Source: Tranquillimonas rosea
GTDB taxonomy: Bacteria; Pseudomonadota; Alphaproteobacteria; Rhodobacterales; Rhodobacteraceae
Direction: 5' to 3'
Assembly: GCF_900111315.1 (NCBI RefSeq)
Contig: NZ_FOGU01000001.1
Span: forward strand, 372,001-436,000
DNA: 64,000 bases
Numbering within the stretch: the stretch's first letter is position 1; the number at the start of each line of letters is the position of its first letter. The position numbers and the translations under genes are program-made. Shown one piece after another: positions 44,057-53,281 of the stretch. The notes below the pieces were generated by a model, which made no database searches, had not been told where the DNA came from, and was given only the letters and a program-made list of their open reading frames with translations.

Positions 44057-46174
44057 TCACCACTTGCGGGAAAGCGTTACGCTGACCTCGCGACCGGCCC
44101 CGTATGAGCAGGTGAAGAGGTCCTGGCAGCCGGTGACATAGCGCTCGTCGGCGACGTTCGTGACCGCCAGGTTGCCCTGCCAGCCATTGTCCCAGGCATA
44201 GCCCGCGTGCAGGTCGACAAGCGTCGCGTCGGGCACCTCGGTCGTGTTTGCCTCGTCCGCCCAGCTTTCGGCCTGATAGCGCAGCCCGGCGCCCAGGGTC
44301 AGACCGTCGAGTTGGCCGGCAAAGGCATAATCGGCACGCACAGCGATCTGGCGGTCGGGGATCAGCGTGGGCGTGTTGCCCACGAGGGCCGCATCCGCAT
44401 CCTCGGTGATTTCCTGGTCCAGGACCGTCGCCGCGCCGTGCACCGTCAGCCCGTTGCCGAAGTCATAGCGCCCCTCCAGCTCGATCCCCTGCGAGCGCAC
44501 CTCCCCCAGCTGGCTGAGGTTGGGCGACACGCCGGTCACGACATTCTCGCGATCCAGCCGGAACACCGACAGCGTCGCCATCGCGTTCCCCGAGGGCGCG
44601 GCCCATTTCAGGCCGGCCTCGGTCTGCTGCCCGCTCTCGGGCTCGGTCACGCCCTCGGCAGGCGAGGCAATGGTGGGCAGGAAGAAGCTCGACACCGACA
44701 GGTAGGGCACGAGGCCGCTGTCGAATTCGTAGGCGATGCCCGCACGATACGAGGTTTCGCTGTCGTCACGCTCGAACGCGGTCAGGCCGTTCGTCTCGGT
44801 CGACACCCAGTCGTGGCGCAGGTTGGCCGTGGCGATCCAACCGGCGCCGAAGCGCAGCTGATCCTGCGCATAGACGCCGACCTGCCGCTGCCGGGTGGTG
44901 CCGTCGATGTACGGATCGCCCAATTCGGGCGTGCCCGGCGCCACCGGGTCGAGCGGATCGGCGGTCGGGAACGACGTGCCTGAGGCCTGCGTCTGGTCCA
45001 GCTCCCAGAACCGCGCGTCGAGACCGAACAGCAGCTCGTGCGCCACCGCCCCGGTCTGTGCATCGCCGGTCAGGCGCAGGTCAGCCTGCGCGGTACGGAC
45101 CAGTGTGTCATGCTCGAACGCGATGAGGCTGAGCGCGCCGGTGTCGTCCACCGGCTGCGCGGCGAAGCCATAGCCGAAGGGATAGTAATAGCTCTCTTCG
45201 ATGTCCGCGACGCCCAGCCGACCGGTCCCCTCCAGCGTCCAGCCATTCGCGAAATCATGCTCGACGATGGTGGTCAGCGTCGCCTGCCGCCGCTCGTAGC
45301 TATCCCAGTCGGGGTCCGAGTAGTTCGTCTCGGTTCCCAGGCGGCCGAATGCGTCCGTCGGCTTTACCGTGCCGTAATACGGAAGGAAGCTGCCTCCCGA
45401 GTGCTGTTCGTCGGCGAGGAACACGTTGGCCAGCACGGTCACCTCGGTGCCGGCATCTGTCTCGAAGCTGAACGAGGGCGCGAAGGTGCCGCGCAGACCG
45501 TCGTTGAAATCGTCGTAGGTGTCGCCGCCCTCGATCCGGGCCGCGAACCGGTAGCTGGCGCCGCCATCCAGCGTGTCGCCGTAATCGAACGCGGTCCAGG
45601 CCCGTCCGGCATCGTTTACGCCGAACGTCAGCTCGCGCACGCGCTCGCCCGGACGCTTCGAGACATAGTTCAGCAGCCCGCCCGGATTGGAGCCGCCATA
45701 CAGCACCGAGGCCGGCCCGCGCAGAACCTCTATCCGCTCCAGCGAGAACGGGTCCACGTAGAACGAGCCGAAGCCGAACCCGAGGTTCTGCATCCCGTCC
45801 CAGAAAACGCCCGTCTGGTCCGACTGGAAGCCGCGGATGTAGTGCCAGTCGTAATCGGAATCGTCACCGTACACGTCGGTGGTAACGCCGGGCACATAGC
45901 GCAGCGCCTCGCTCGCGCGGGTGGTGTTCAGCGTCCCGAGCTCCTCCGAGTCCACGACCGAGACCGATTGCGGCACCTCGGTCAGCGGCGTTCCGGTCTT
46001 CATGCCCGTTTCGGTCGCGGGATTCACGGCGCCGTCGACGGGGCCGGTGGGGTCTTCGCCCGGAGACGAGACATAGATGGTGTCCAGCACGGTGGTCTGC
46101 GCGGCCACCGCAAGCGGCAGGCACATCGCCGTCAGGGCGGTGCCGGACAGAAGCAGCGTTCGGGTCGGAATCAC
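44057..46174 (-). CDS. TonB-dependent siderophore receptor
   Basis: Outer-membrane receptor for a ferric siderophore (FhuE/FpvA-like group). The 705-residue product has a signal peptide (residues 1-25, ending AVAAQ), a TonB-box-like stretch (TTVLDTIYVSS), a plug domain (about residues 55-165 with GTPLTEVPQSVSVVDSEELG and LRGPASVLYGGSNPGGLLNYVSKRP in part) and a 22-stranded barrel ending in VSVTLSRKW with terminal aromatic residue. The start is GTG at 46172-46174, overlapping the araC stop by GTGA, so receptor and regulator are coupled. The ligand is unknown. Confidence 0.93.
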   Translation of the reverse strand: MIPTRTLLLSGTALTAMCLPLAVAAQTTVLDTIYVSSPGEDPTGPVDGAVNPATETGMKTGTPLTEVPQSVSVVDSEELGTLNTTRASEALRYVPGVTTDVYGDDSDYDWHYIRGFQSDQTGVFWDGMQNLGFGFGSFYVDPFSLERIEVLRGPASVLYGGSNPGGLLNYVSKRPGERVRELTFGVNDAGRAWTAFDYGDTLDGGASYRFAARIEGGDTYDDFNDGLRGTFAPSFSFETDAGTEVTVLANVFLADEQHSGGSFLPYYGTVKPTDAFGRLGTETNYSDPDWDSYERRQATLTTIVEHDFANGWTLEGTGRLGVADIEESYYYPFGYGFAAQPVDDTGALSLIAFEHDTLVRTAQADLRLTGDAQTGAVAHELLFGLDARFWELDQTQASGTSFPTADPLDPVAPGTPELGDPYIDGTTRQRQVGVYAQDQLRFGAGWIATANLRHDWVSTETNGLTAFERDDSETSYRAGIAYEFDSGLVPYLSVSSFFLPTIASPAEGVTEPESGQQTEAGLKWAAPSGNAMATLSVFRLDRENVVTGVSPNLSQLGEVRSQGIELEGRYDFGNGLTVHGAATVLDQEITEDADAALVGNTPTLIPDRQIAVRADYAFAGQLDGLTLGAGLRYQAESWADEANTTEVPDATLVDLHAGYAWDNGWQGNLAVTNVADERYVTGCQDLFTCSYGAGREVSVTLSRKW

Positions 46175-47100
46175 GAGGCGGTCCTTCGCTCAATCTGGGT
46201 CGGTTCGGCGGCATCCTGTCCATCCAGGCCGTCCGCGTCTTGCACGGGACTGCCGCGGTTTGAACGAAGCCGCGCGCGCTGCCACGCGGCCGGCGTGTCC
46301 CCGGTAGCCCGCCGGAAGGCACGGGTCAGGTGAGCCTGGTCCGAAAAGCCGGTTTCGGCCGCCACAGCCGACGGCGTCTCGCCACGGGCAAGCAAGGTTT
46401 CGGCCCGCTCGATTCGCGCGGCGATCTGCCAGCGGTGCGGGGGCTGGCCAGTGGCCGCCTTGAAGGCGCGGGCAAAGCTCGACGGCGGCAGGCCCACCAG
46501 ATCGGCCAGTTCCGCCACGCTCACACTGCGCCCGAGGTTGCGCCGCAGATGCCCCGTCGCGCCGGTCAGCGCCTCGGCCGACAACGCGCCGGGACGGTCC
46601 GGTTCCGGCGCATGGAACAGCTCGACCACCAGCGCCTCAATCAGCGCGGCGGCATAGGCCGAAGGGCGATCGGGTTCGGCGCATTGCTCGGCGATGAGCC
46701 GGGCCAGAGCCTGCACCCGCGCGTTCTCGACCATCAGCAGCGGCGCGTTCGGCACGCTTTCGCGCCCCAGGATCGCCGCCAGCCGGGCCGCGCTGAAATG
46801 CAGGTCCAGGTGCCGGAAGCGTCGCGCGCTCGGCATGTGCCCCCAGAGCGCCGTGCCGCCGGGCACATAACTCACCGGCCCCAGCGGCGGCCTGCCGGAC
46901 GGCGTCTCGCCAAGCGCCAGCCGGGCCTCGTCCATCATCACCACGATGCGCGGATCGGGCGAGACGTAGCGCCCGCCGCCACCGCGTCGGCCCTCGACAT
47001 GCCAGAGATCGGCCACCATGCCGTCGAAGCGCAGCACTCTTGGTGCCGCGGCGGGGACGAGACCGTGGATCTCGCACCTCATTCTGGGATGAAAGGACAT
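46171..47100 (-). CDS. AraC-family regulator, likely controlling the siderophore receptor
   Basis: The 309-residue product has an N-terminal sensing region (about residues 1-185) and a C-terminal pair of HTH motifs (about 190-285; SVAELADLVGLPPSSFARAFKAATGQPPHRW in part, and PSAVAAETGFSDQAHLTRAFRRATGDTPAAW in part). AraC regulators next to siderophore receptors commonly respond to the ferric siderophore; that link is inferred. It is promoter-proximal to the receptor on the same strand. Confidence 0.9.
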   Translation of the reverse strand: MSFHPRMRCEIHGLVPAAAPRVLRFDGMVADLWHVEGRRGGGGRYVSPDPRIVVMMDEARLALGETPSGRPPLGPVSYVPGGTALWGHMPSARRFRHLDLHFSAARLAAILGRESVPNAPLLMVENARVQALARLIAEQCAEPDRPSAYAAALIEALVVELFHAPEPDRPGALSAEALTGATGHLRRNLGRSVSVAELADLVGLPPSSFARAFKAATGQPPHRWQIAARIERAETLLARGETPSAVAAETGFSDQAHLTRAFRRATGDTPAAWQRARLRSNRGSPVQDADGLDGQDAAEPTQIERRTAS

Positions 47101-47264
47101 CGTGGGCTCCGCCGTCGTGACACTCGGACTCGGCTGGGCCCCGTGGCCTGGCTGCGGCGGTTAAACCCGACTTTTTTGGTCAGGACAAGACGGCGGGCGC
47201 GGACGCCGCCCAGGATGACGCGAAAAACGGCGCCGCCGGGCGCCCCTGCCCGCGGAACCGGCGC

Positions 47265-47438
47265 TCAGAGGCGGCTTTCGTCCTCTTTCGGCGCCTCGTC
47301 CCAGCGCTCGTCGAGTATCCGCATCCGGTCGCCGTCGGGATCGTCGTATTGCCGGGCCCGCAAGGTCCAGACGAAGCCGCCAAGACCCAGAAGACCCAGC
47401 CCGACGGAAATCGGAATGAGAAACGCCAGTACGTTCAT
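47265..47438 (-). CDS. ccoS: CcoS, cbb3 oxidase maturation protein
   Basis: Small inner-membrane protein needed to insert haem b and CuB into CcoN. The 57-residue product has one membrane helix (about residues 4-27), the LRARQYDDPDGDRMRIL motif characteristic of CcoS, and a short acidic tail. It overlaps ccoI by ATGA and is the last gene of ccoGHIS. Confidence 0.93.
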   Translation of the reverse strand: MNVLAFLIPISVGLGLLGLGGFVWTLRARQYDDPDGDRMRILDERWDEAPKEDESRL

Positions 47439-49582
47439 GCGCGCCCCCGCATCGCGTTGAGTGTCACGGTCAGCGAAGAAGTTGACATCGCCAGCGCCGC
47501 GATCAAGGGGGTGGCGAGCCCGGCCAGCGCGACTGGCACCGAAATCGCGTTGTATCCGACGGCGAGCCAGATGTTCTGGCGCATCCGCGCCCGCGCCCGT
47601 CGGGCGTGGCGCAGCATCTGCGCGACCGGCGCCATGCGGTCCGCCAGCAGCACCACGTCGGCGGCGTTGCGGGCGGCGTCGAGCGCGCTCGACGGCGCGA
47701 GCGAGGCATGGGCCACGGCCAGCGCGCCGGTGTCGTTCAGGCCGTCCCCGACCATCAGCGTGAGGTGCCCGGCCTCGGCCAGCCGTTGCAGATGTTCGGC
47801 CTTCGTCTCGGGCGTGACACGGGCCGAGAACGTCTCGATCCCCAGCCGGCCCGCCATGCGGGCGACGGCAGGCTCGGCATCGCCCGACAGCAGCTCGACG
47901 CCGTAGCCCGCCTCTTGCAATGCGGCGACGCAATCGGCGGCATCGGGACGCAATTCCTCGTCGAAGGTGAAACGGTGCCGCGCCGTACCGGTGTCGAGCA
48001 GCACGCCGCCATCCTGCGCGCCGGTCTCGACCCAGCCGGGTCGCCCAAGCCGCACGGAGCGGCCCTCAAACCGGCCCTCGACGCCGTGGCCGGCACGCTC
48101 GCGCAGGTCGGTGACGATGGCGGGCGCGATGCCACGCGTCTCGGTCGCGGCAACCAGCGCCCGCGAGAGCGGATGCGACGACCCTTGCGCCAACCCGGCG
48201 GCCAGCGCCAGCGTCGGCGCATCCGGGGTCTCGCGCAGGACGGCCCGCCCGGTGGTCAGGGTACCGGTCTTGTCGAACACCACGGTATCCACAGCCGCCA
48301 GACGCTCAAGCGCCGTTCGGGATTTCACCAGTAGGCCCAGCCGGAACAGCCGTGCCGTGGTCACCGTCGACACCGCCGGCACCGCCAGCCCCAGGGCGCA
48401 GGGACACGTGATGACGAGGACCGAAATCGCGACGTCTAGCGCCCGCCACCCGTCGCCCGTGCCGACCCACCACGCCACCAGCGCGGCGGCGCCCAGGATG
48501 TGCACCAGCGGCGCATAGATGCGGGCGGCGCGGTCGGCGATGCCGGAAAAAGCGCTGCGCTGGGTCTCGGCGGCGGCCACGAGATCGGCAAGCCGTCGCA
48601 GCCCGGTATCCGCCCCGGCCCGCACCACGCGCACCAGAAGGGGACCGGATAGGTTGATCTCTCCCGCGCCGACCTCGGTTCCCGGTGCGGCGGCCACGGG
48701 GGCGCTTTCGCCGGTCAGGATCGCGCGGTCGAGCTCGCTCTCACCCTCTGTGACGAGACCGTCGGCGGGCACGCGGTCCCCCGCGCGGATACGCACGACG
48801 TCGCCGGCGACGAGAGTCGCCGCTCGCACGACATGCTCGCGCCCGTTCTCGACGCGCACGGCCTGGGGCACCTCCATCGCGGCGAGATCCGCCGCGGCGG
48901 ACCGCGCGGCCTGGCGGCCGGCATGGTCCAGGTACCGGCCGACCAGCAGGAAGAAGGTCAGCGCCAGGGCGGCATCGAACCACCCTGCCCGCTCGACCCC
49001 GTTCAGCGCCCCGGCCAGCGACACCGCCGCCGAGAGCACGATGGCGAGCGAGATCGGGACGTCCATGTTCAGCCGCCCGCCCGACAGCGCCCCCAGCGCC
49101 GAGGCAAAGAACGGCCGTCCCGCAAAGGCCACCGCGGGCAGCGCGATCGCCGCCGAGATCAAATGGAACAGTTGCGCCGTGTGGTCCGCCGCGCCCGACC
49201 AGACCGCCACCGACAGCAGCATCACATTCATCATCGCGAACCCTGCCACGCCGATCCGCACCAGCAGATCGCGGCCCGGCCCGCTGCGGCCCGACAGCAC
49301 CCCGGTGTCGAGCGGTTGCGCCCGGTGCCCGCGTGCCGCCAGCGCGTCGACCAGCGTGTCTGTGCCGACGCTGCCGTCGGTGGCGACCATGGCGCGCTTG
49401 AGCGACAGGTTCACCCGCGCGTCGCGGACACCCGGAAGATGTCCCAGCGTCTCCTCGACCGAGGCGATGCATGCGGCGCAATGGATGTCGGGAAGGTGCA
49501 GGACGAGGTCGGCCGCCGCCGGAGCGGCGGCCCGGGCCGCATCATCGGGAAGTGCGGCGCAGGCCGCGCAGGCCATCGTCAT
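47435..49582 (-). CDS. ccoI: CcoI/FixI, Cu+-exporting P1B-type ATPase
   Basis: Copper-transporting ATPase supplying copper for cbb3 oxidase assembly. The 715-residue product has an N-terminal heavy-metal domain (HCAACIASVE), eight membrane helices, the metal-site TCPCALGLAVP, phosphorylation DKTGTLTTG, and hinge GDGLNDTGALA. The frame continues upstream in ORF terms, but the ATG at 49580-49582 overlaps the ccoH stop by ATGA and gives the expected N-terminus. Confidence 0.95.
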   Translation of the reverse strand: MTMACAACAALPDDAARAAAPAAADLVLHLPDIHCAACIASVEETLGHLPGVRDARVNLSLKRAMVATDGSVGTDTLVDALAARGHRAQPLDTGVLSGRSGPGRDLLVRIGVAGFAMMNVMLLSVAVWSGAADHTAQLFHLISAAIALPAVAFAGRPFFASALGALSGGRLNMDVPISLAIVLSAAVSLAGALNGVERAGWFDAALALTFFLLVGRYLDHAGRQAARSAAADLAAMEVPQAVRVENGREHVVRAATLVAGDVVRIRAGDRVPADGLVTEGESELDRAILTGESAPVAAAPGTEVGAGEINLSGPLLVRVVRAGADTGLRRLADLVAAAETQRSAFSGIADRAARIYAPLVHILGAAALVAWWVGTGDGWRALDVAISVLVITCPCALGLAVPAVSTVTTARLFRLGLLVKSRTALERLAAVDTVVFDKTGTLTTGRAVLRETPDAPTLALAAGLAQGSSHPLSRALVAATETRGIAPAIVTDLRERAGHGVEGRFEGRSVRLGRPGWVETGAQDGGVLLDTGTARHRFTFDEELRPDAADCVAALQEAGYGVELLSGDAEPAVARMAGRLGIETFSARVTPETKAEHLQRLAEAGHLTLMVGDGLNDTGALAVAHASLAPSSALDAARNAADVVLLADRMAPVAQMLRHARRARARMRQNIWLAVGYNAISVPVALAGLATPLIAALAMSTSSLTVTLNAMRGRA

Positions 49583-50028
49583 GGCACGACCTTCAGCGTG
49601 ATGCGCTTGTCCACCGGCGTGCCGTCCTGTGCCGTCGCCGTCACGTCCAGCCGCCACGCGCCATGATCCAGGTGGATCGGCGCCGCATGGTCGGGGCCGA
49701 AGACGAGCGGCTGGTTGTCGGCCGCGGTCGTCGGGCGCCCGACCAGAGCAGTCAGCGAGGCGGGGCGCACCGGCGCGCCGCTCTCGTCGGTGATGTCGAG
49801 AACGATGCGCGTGCCGTCATATCCGGCCTCGAACTGCCACCCCAGCGCCTCCTGTGCCGCGCGACGGTCATCGAAGACCTGGCTGGCGACGTAGGAGTTA
49901 GCGACCTCCAGCCCCGGAAAGGTCCGCACTGCGTTCACGGCCAGAACGAGGTTGACGGTGATGATAGTGCCGAAGCCGAGGACGAACATCGCGAGGACAT
50001 GGCGTCCGGTCAGAGTGCGGGTGGTCAT
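49579..50028 (-). CDS. ccoH: CcoH/FixH, cbb3 oxidase assembly protein
   Basis: Membrane-anchored assembly factor. The 149-residue product has TGRHVLAMFVLGFGTIITVNLVLAVNAVRTFPGLEV (in part) with one membrane helix near residues 10-32 and a periplasmic beta domain. ATGA overlaps at both ends with ccoG and ccoI. Confidence 0.93.
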   Translation of the reverse strand: MTTRTLTGRHVLAMFVLGFGTIITVNLVLAVNAVRTFPGLEVANSYVASQVFDDRRAAQEALGWQFEAGYDGTRIVLDITDESGAPVRPASLTALVGRPTTAADNQPLVFGPDHAAPIHLDHGAWRLDVTATAQDGTPVDKRITLKVVP

Positions 50029-51446
50029 TGGCCGCTCCCGTTGAAGGTGGTTGAGACAGAGGCGCGGGCCCCGCTTTGCAGCTCTTGGACCCAGAGCCGC
50101 AGGTCCGTGCGCTCGGCCGAGGCCGCGGTGCTTTCGGGGGGCGCGGAGACATAGACGCGCTGCATGGCCTGGGTGTCGGCGCTGACTCCGACCTTGCCGT
50201 CGACGCTGCCCTCGACCTCGACGCTCAGCGGCGCCTCGGCGGTCGCCGAGATGGCGAACTCGCGCGCCTCGCCATGCTTGTTGCGGATTCGCACGTCATA
50301 GGCGTTGCGGATCGTGCCGTCGGACAGCGTGACAAAGGTCGGGTTGCGTACCGGCGCGACGGTCATCTCGATCTCGGGCCGGATGAACAGGGCGAACAGG
50401 AGACCCAGACCCACTGCGGCCCAGAGCGCGGTATATACAACGTTCCGCGGGCGCAGGACGTGCTGCCAGATCGGCTTGGGCTTACCGCCGGCGATCTCGC
50501 GCGGGGCGTCGGACAGGGCGAGATAGTCGATCAGCCCCCGGTCGCGGCCCGTCTTGGCCATCACGTCGTCGCAGGCGTCGATGCACAGGGCGCAGGTGAT
50601 GCAGGCCATCTGCTGCCCGTCGCGGATGTCGATCCCCATCGGACAGACATTGACGCATGCGTTGCAGTCGATGCAGTCCCCAAGCGCCTCGGCGCCCGCG
50701 GCCTTGCGGTGCTTGCCGCGCGGTTCGCCGCGCCAGTCGCGGTAGGCGACGGTCAGCGTATCCTCGTCCATCATCGCGCCCTGGATGCGCGGCCAGGGGC
50801 ACATGTAGATGCAGACCTGCTCGCGCATGAAGCCACCGAACACGAAGGTCGTCGCAGTGAGGGTCGCGATGGTCATGTAGGCGACGGGCGCGGCGTCGAA
50901 GGTCAGCAGATCCTGAGCCAGCGTGGGCGCGTCGGTGAAGTAGAAGACCCAGGCGCCGCCGGTGGCCAGGCCGATCAGCATCCACACAGTCCATTTCGTC
51001 GCACGGAGCCGGGCCTTGCGCACACTCCAGGGCGCGTTGTGCAGCCGGACGCGGGCATTCCGGTCGCCCTCGATCCAGCGTTCGACTAGGATGAAGAGGT
51101 CGGTCCAGACCGTCTGCGGGCAGGTATAGCCGCACCAGACCCGCCCCAGCGCCGCCGTGAACAGGAACAGCCCCAACCCCGCCATGATCAGCAGACCGGC
51201 GACGAAGTAGAATTCGTGCGGCCAGATCTCGATCCAGAAGAAATAGAAGCGCCGATCCGCGAGATCGACCAGCACCGCCTGGTCCGGCAGAGCCGGGCCA
51301 CGGTCCCACCGAATCCACGGCGTGACATAGTAGATGGCAAGCGTGACGGCCATGATCCACCACTTGAGCGTCCGGAAGTAGCCCGAGACACGACGGGGGA
51401 AGACAGGCTCGCGCGGGGCATAGAGGGAGTCGGTTTTCGTTGTCAT
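50025..51446 (-). CDS. ccoG: CcoG/FixG, polyferredoxin copper reductase of cbb3 biogenesis
   Basis: Membrane polyferredoxin reported to reduce copper for cbb3 oxidase assembly. The 473-residue product has five hydrophobic segments and two 4Fe-4S motifs: CIDCNACVNVCPMGID and CITCALCIDACD near residues 260-310, plus a C-terminal Ig-like domain (about 350-473). The GYTCPQTVWTDLFILVERW block is typical. The start is 36 bp from a perfect FnrL box. A weak ribosome-binding site and box-to-start distance suggest a very short leader. Confidence 0.95.
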   Translation of the reverse strand: MTTKTDSLYAPREPVFPRRVSGYFRTLKWWIMAVTLAIYYVTPWIRWDRGPALPDQAVLVDLADRRFYFFWIEIWPHEFYFVAGLLIMAGLGLFLFTAALGRVWCGYTCPQTVWTDLFILVERWIEGDRNARVRLHNAPWSVRKARLRATKWTVWMLIGLATGGAWVFYFTDAPTLAQDLLTFDAAPVAYMTIATLTATTFVFGGFMREQVCIYMCPWPRIQGAMMDEDTLTVAYRDWRGEPRGKHRKAAGAEALGDCIDCNACVNVCPMGIDIRDGQQMACITCALCIDACDDVMAKTGRDRGLIDYLALSDAPREIAGGKPKPIWQHVLRPRNVVYTALWAAVGLGLLFALFIRPEIEMTVAPVRNPTFVTLSDGTIRNAYDVRIRNKHGEAREFAISATAEAPLSVEVEGSVDGKVGVSADTQAMQRVYVSAPPESTAASAERTDLRLWVQELQSGARASVSTTFNGSGQ

Positions 51447-51481
51447 GACCGGGCATGTCGCACCCTTCGCGGGTCCGGGCC

Positions 51482-51495
51482 TTGACCTGGATCAA
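51482..51495. promoter_or_regulatory. FnrL box between ccoG and the M48 peptidase gene
   Basis: TTGAC-CTGG-ATCAA, matching the FNR consensus TTGAT-N4-ATCAA except one base. It lies 36 bp from ccoG and 59 bp from the M48 gene. A start of transcription 41.5 bp from the centre would fall near 51530, leaving a 24-nt leader with a GAGGA site before the M48 ATG. Confidence 0.85.
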
Positions 51496-51553
51496 CGGAC
51501 CGGAACCTGCGTCAGCCGGTGGCTGTTTCGCACCGAACCGATCGAGGATTCCG

Positions 51554-52315
51554 ATGCCCTGTTCCTGCCATTCATCCCTGACCCGCCGCACCTTCCTGAC
51601 GGGCGCGGCCGCCGTTCCCCTGGCCACGGCGGGGTGCGACCAGGCCGCCGTGCTGGTGTCGGAAGCCGAGGCCGAAGCGATGGGCGAGCGGGCGTGGCAG
51701 CAGATCACCTCGGACGTCCCAGCGACGCAGGACGCGGCATTCAGCGACACGGTGTCCGAGGTCTCCTCCCGTCTGATCCGCGCCGCCGGCGGATCGCCCG
51801 GCGAGTGGCAGGTCGTGGGCTTCGATTCGGACCGCATCAACGCCTTTGCCCTGCCCGGACAGCGCATCGGCGTCTTTCGCGGCCTCTATGACGTGGCGCA
51901 GAACCGCGCGCAGCTGGCGGCGGTAATCGGGCACGAGATCGGCCATCTCGACGCCGATCACGCCCGCGAGCGGATGGGCAACGCCCGCGCGCAGAACTGG
52001 CTGCAGCGCATCATCGCCTTCGTCCTGCAGACATCGGACGTCGAGTTCGGACGCGAGATCATGGCGGCGCTCGGGCTGGGGCTGGAATACGGCATCACCC
52101 TGCCCTATTCCCGCAACCAAGAGCTCGAGGCCGACGCGCTGGGGCTGCGGCTGATGGCACAGGCCGGATACGACCCGCAGGCGGCGATCACGTTCTGGCA
52201 GCGAATGGACTCGGCCCAGCCGGGCCGCCCGCCCGAGATGATCGCCACGCATCCCGCCCCCGAATCGCGCATCCGCGAGATACGGGACATGCTCCCCGAT
52301 CTGCAGAAGACCTGA
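51554..52315 (+). CDS. M48-family metalloprotease, predicted Tat/lipoprotein
   Basis: Zinc-dependent envelope peptidase of the M48 (HtpX/BepA-like) family. The 253-residue product starts with LTRRTFLTGAAAVPLATAGC, a twin-arginine motif followed by a lipobox, so it is likely a Tat-exported lipoprotein. The catalytic motif is IGHEIGHLDADH, with a third ligand in the NQELEADALGLR region (Glu). It has GAGGA 6 nt before the ATG at 51554. It sits on the opposite strand inside the cco cluster, where ccoP and ccoG are usually adjacent, and shares an FnrL box. Confidence 0.9.
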   Translation: MPCSCHSSLTRRTFLTGAAAVPLATAGCDQAAVLVSEAEAEAMGERAWQQITSDVPATQDAAFSDTVSEVSSRLIRAAGGSPGEWQVVGFDSDRINAFALPGQRIGVFRGLYDVAQNRAQLAAVIGHEIGHLDADHARERMGNARAQNWLQRIIAFVLQTSDVEFGREIMAALGLGLEYGITLPYSRNQELEADALGLRLMAQAGYDPQAAITFWQRMDSAQPGRPPEMIATHPAPESRIREIRDMLPDLQKT

Positions 52316-52357
52316 GACGAAAAACCCGGCCGGCGCCGACGGCGACCGACCGGGCCG

Positions 52358-52384
52358 GACCCGGCGACCACTCCTCGCCGGGTC
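52358..52384. terminator. Hairpin between the M48 gene and ccoP ends
   Basis: GACCCGGCGA pairs perfectly with TCGCCGGGTC across a 7-nt loop, in the 84-bp gap between two convergent stop codons. It may terminate both transcripts. Confidence 0.6.
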
Positions 52385-52399
52385 CTCATGCCGGAGGGC

Positions 52400-53281
52400 T
52401 CACTCCCCCTGTTGCGCCTCCGGCGATTCGCCACCCCCAAGCTGGTGGACGTAGGCGGCCACGGCGCGTACCTCGGCCTCGCCCAGCCGTTCGCCCCAGG
52501 CCGGCATGACGCCGAACGGCCCTTCGGTGATCGTCTCGACCAGAGAGTCGACGTCGCTGCCATAGAGCCAGATCGCGTCCGTAAGGTCAGGCGCCCCGAC
52601 CGTCCGGTCGCCTTTCGCATCGGTGCCGTGGCAGGAGGCGCAGTTCATGTCGAACAGCTCTCCACCCGGTCCGGCCAGCGGATCGGTGCCCTCGGGCAGC
52701 GAGGCCACATGCTCGGCCAGGGTCACGATTTCCTGCTCCTCGAGGATGTCGCCGAACGCGGGCATCTCGGACCAGCGCGCGTCGGGATCGTCCTCGTTCC
52801 GGATGCCGTGGCGCACGGTATAGGCGATCTCGTCCAGCGAGCCGCCCCAGAGCCAGGCGTCGTCCAGCAGGTTGGGATAACCCAGCGCGCCCTGCGCACC
52901 CGAGCCGTGGCACTGCGAACAGTTGGTGCGGAACACCGCGCCGCCGGCCGAGACGGCAAAGCGGTGCAGCTCTTCGTTCTGGGGCAGCGCGGCCATCTCG
53001 GTGTTCACCAGGCCCTGTCGCAGATCGGCATTGGCGGCCTCGGCCGCCTCGATCTCCGCGGCGACGTTGGCACGGGTGGAATAGCCAAGGAGCCCCGAGG
53101 TCGCCTCGTTCACCAGGGGCCAGGCGGGGAAGAGGATCATGTAGATCACGCCCCAGATGATCGTCCCGTAGAAGGTCCAGAGCCACCAGCGCGGCAGCGG
53201 GTTGTTCAGCTCTTCGATACCGTCCCAGGAATGCCCGGTGGTCTCGGTCCCGGTGACGGGATCGATGCGTTTCTCGCTCAT
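52400..53281 (-). CDS. ccoP: CcoP, dihaem cytochrome c subunit of cbb3 oxidase
   Basis: Membrane-anchored dihaem cytochrome that passes electrons from cytochrome c to CcoO/CcoN. The 293-residue product has an N-terminal anchor (about residues 32-52) and two haem motifs, CSQCH and CASCH, near residues 125 and 215. The start at 53279-53281 overlaps ccoQ by ATGA. Confidence 0.96.
   Translation of the reverse strand: MSEKRIDPVTGTETTGHSWDGIEELNNPLPRWWLWTFYGTIIWGVIYMILFPAWPLVNEATSGLLGYSTRANVAAEIEAAEAANADLRQGLVNTEMAALPQNEELHRFAVSAGGAVFRTNCSQCHGSGAQGALGYPNLLDDAWLWGGSLDEIAYTVRHGIRNEDDPDARWSEMPAFGDILEEQEIVTLAEHVASLPEGTDPLAGPGGELFDMNCASCHGTDAKGDRTVGAPDLTDAIWLYGSDVDSLVETITEGPFGVMPAWGERLGEAEVRAVAAYVHQLGGGESPEAQQGE

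Noticed and set aside
47101-47264. A Fur box in front of the AraC/siderophore receptor unit
   Set aside because: The gap contains a T-run (ACTTTTTTGG) but no recognisable 19-bp Fur or Irr-like palindrome.
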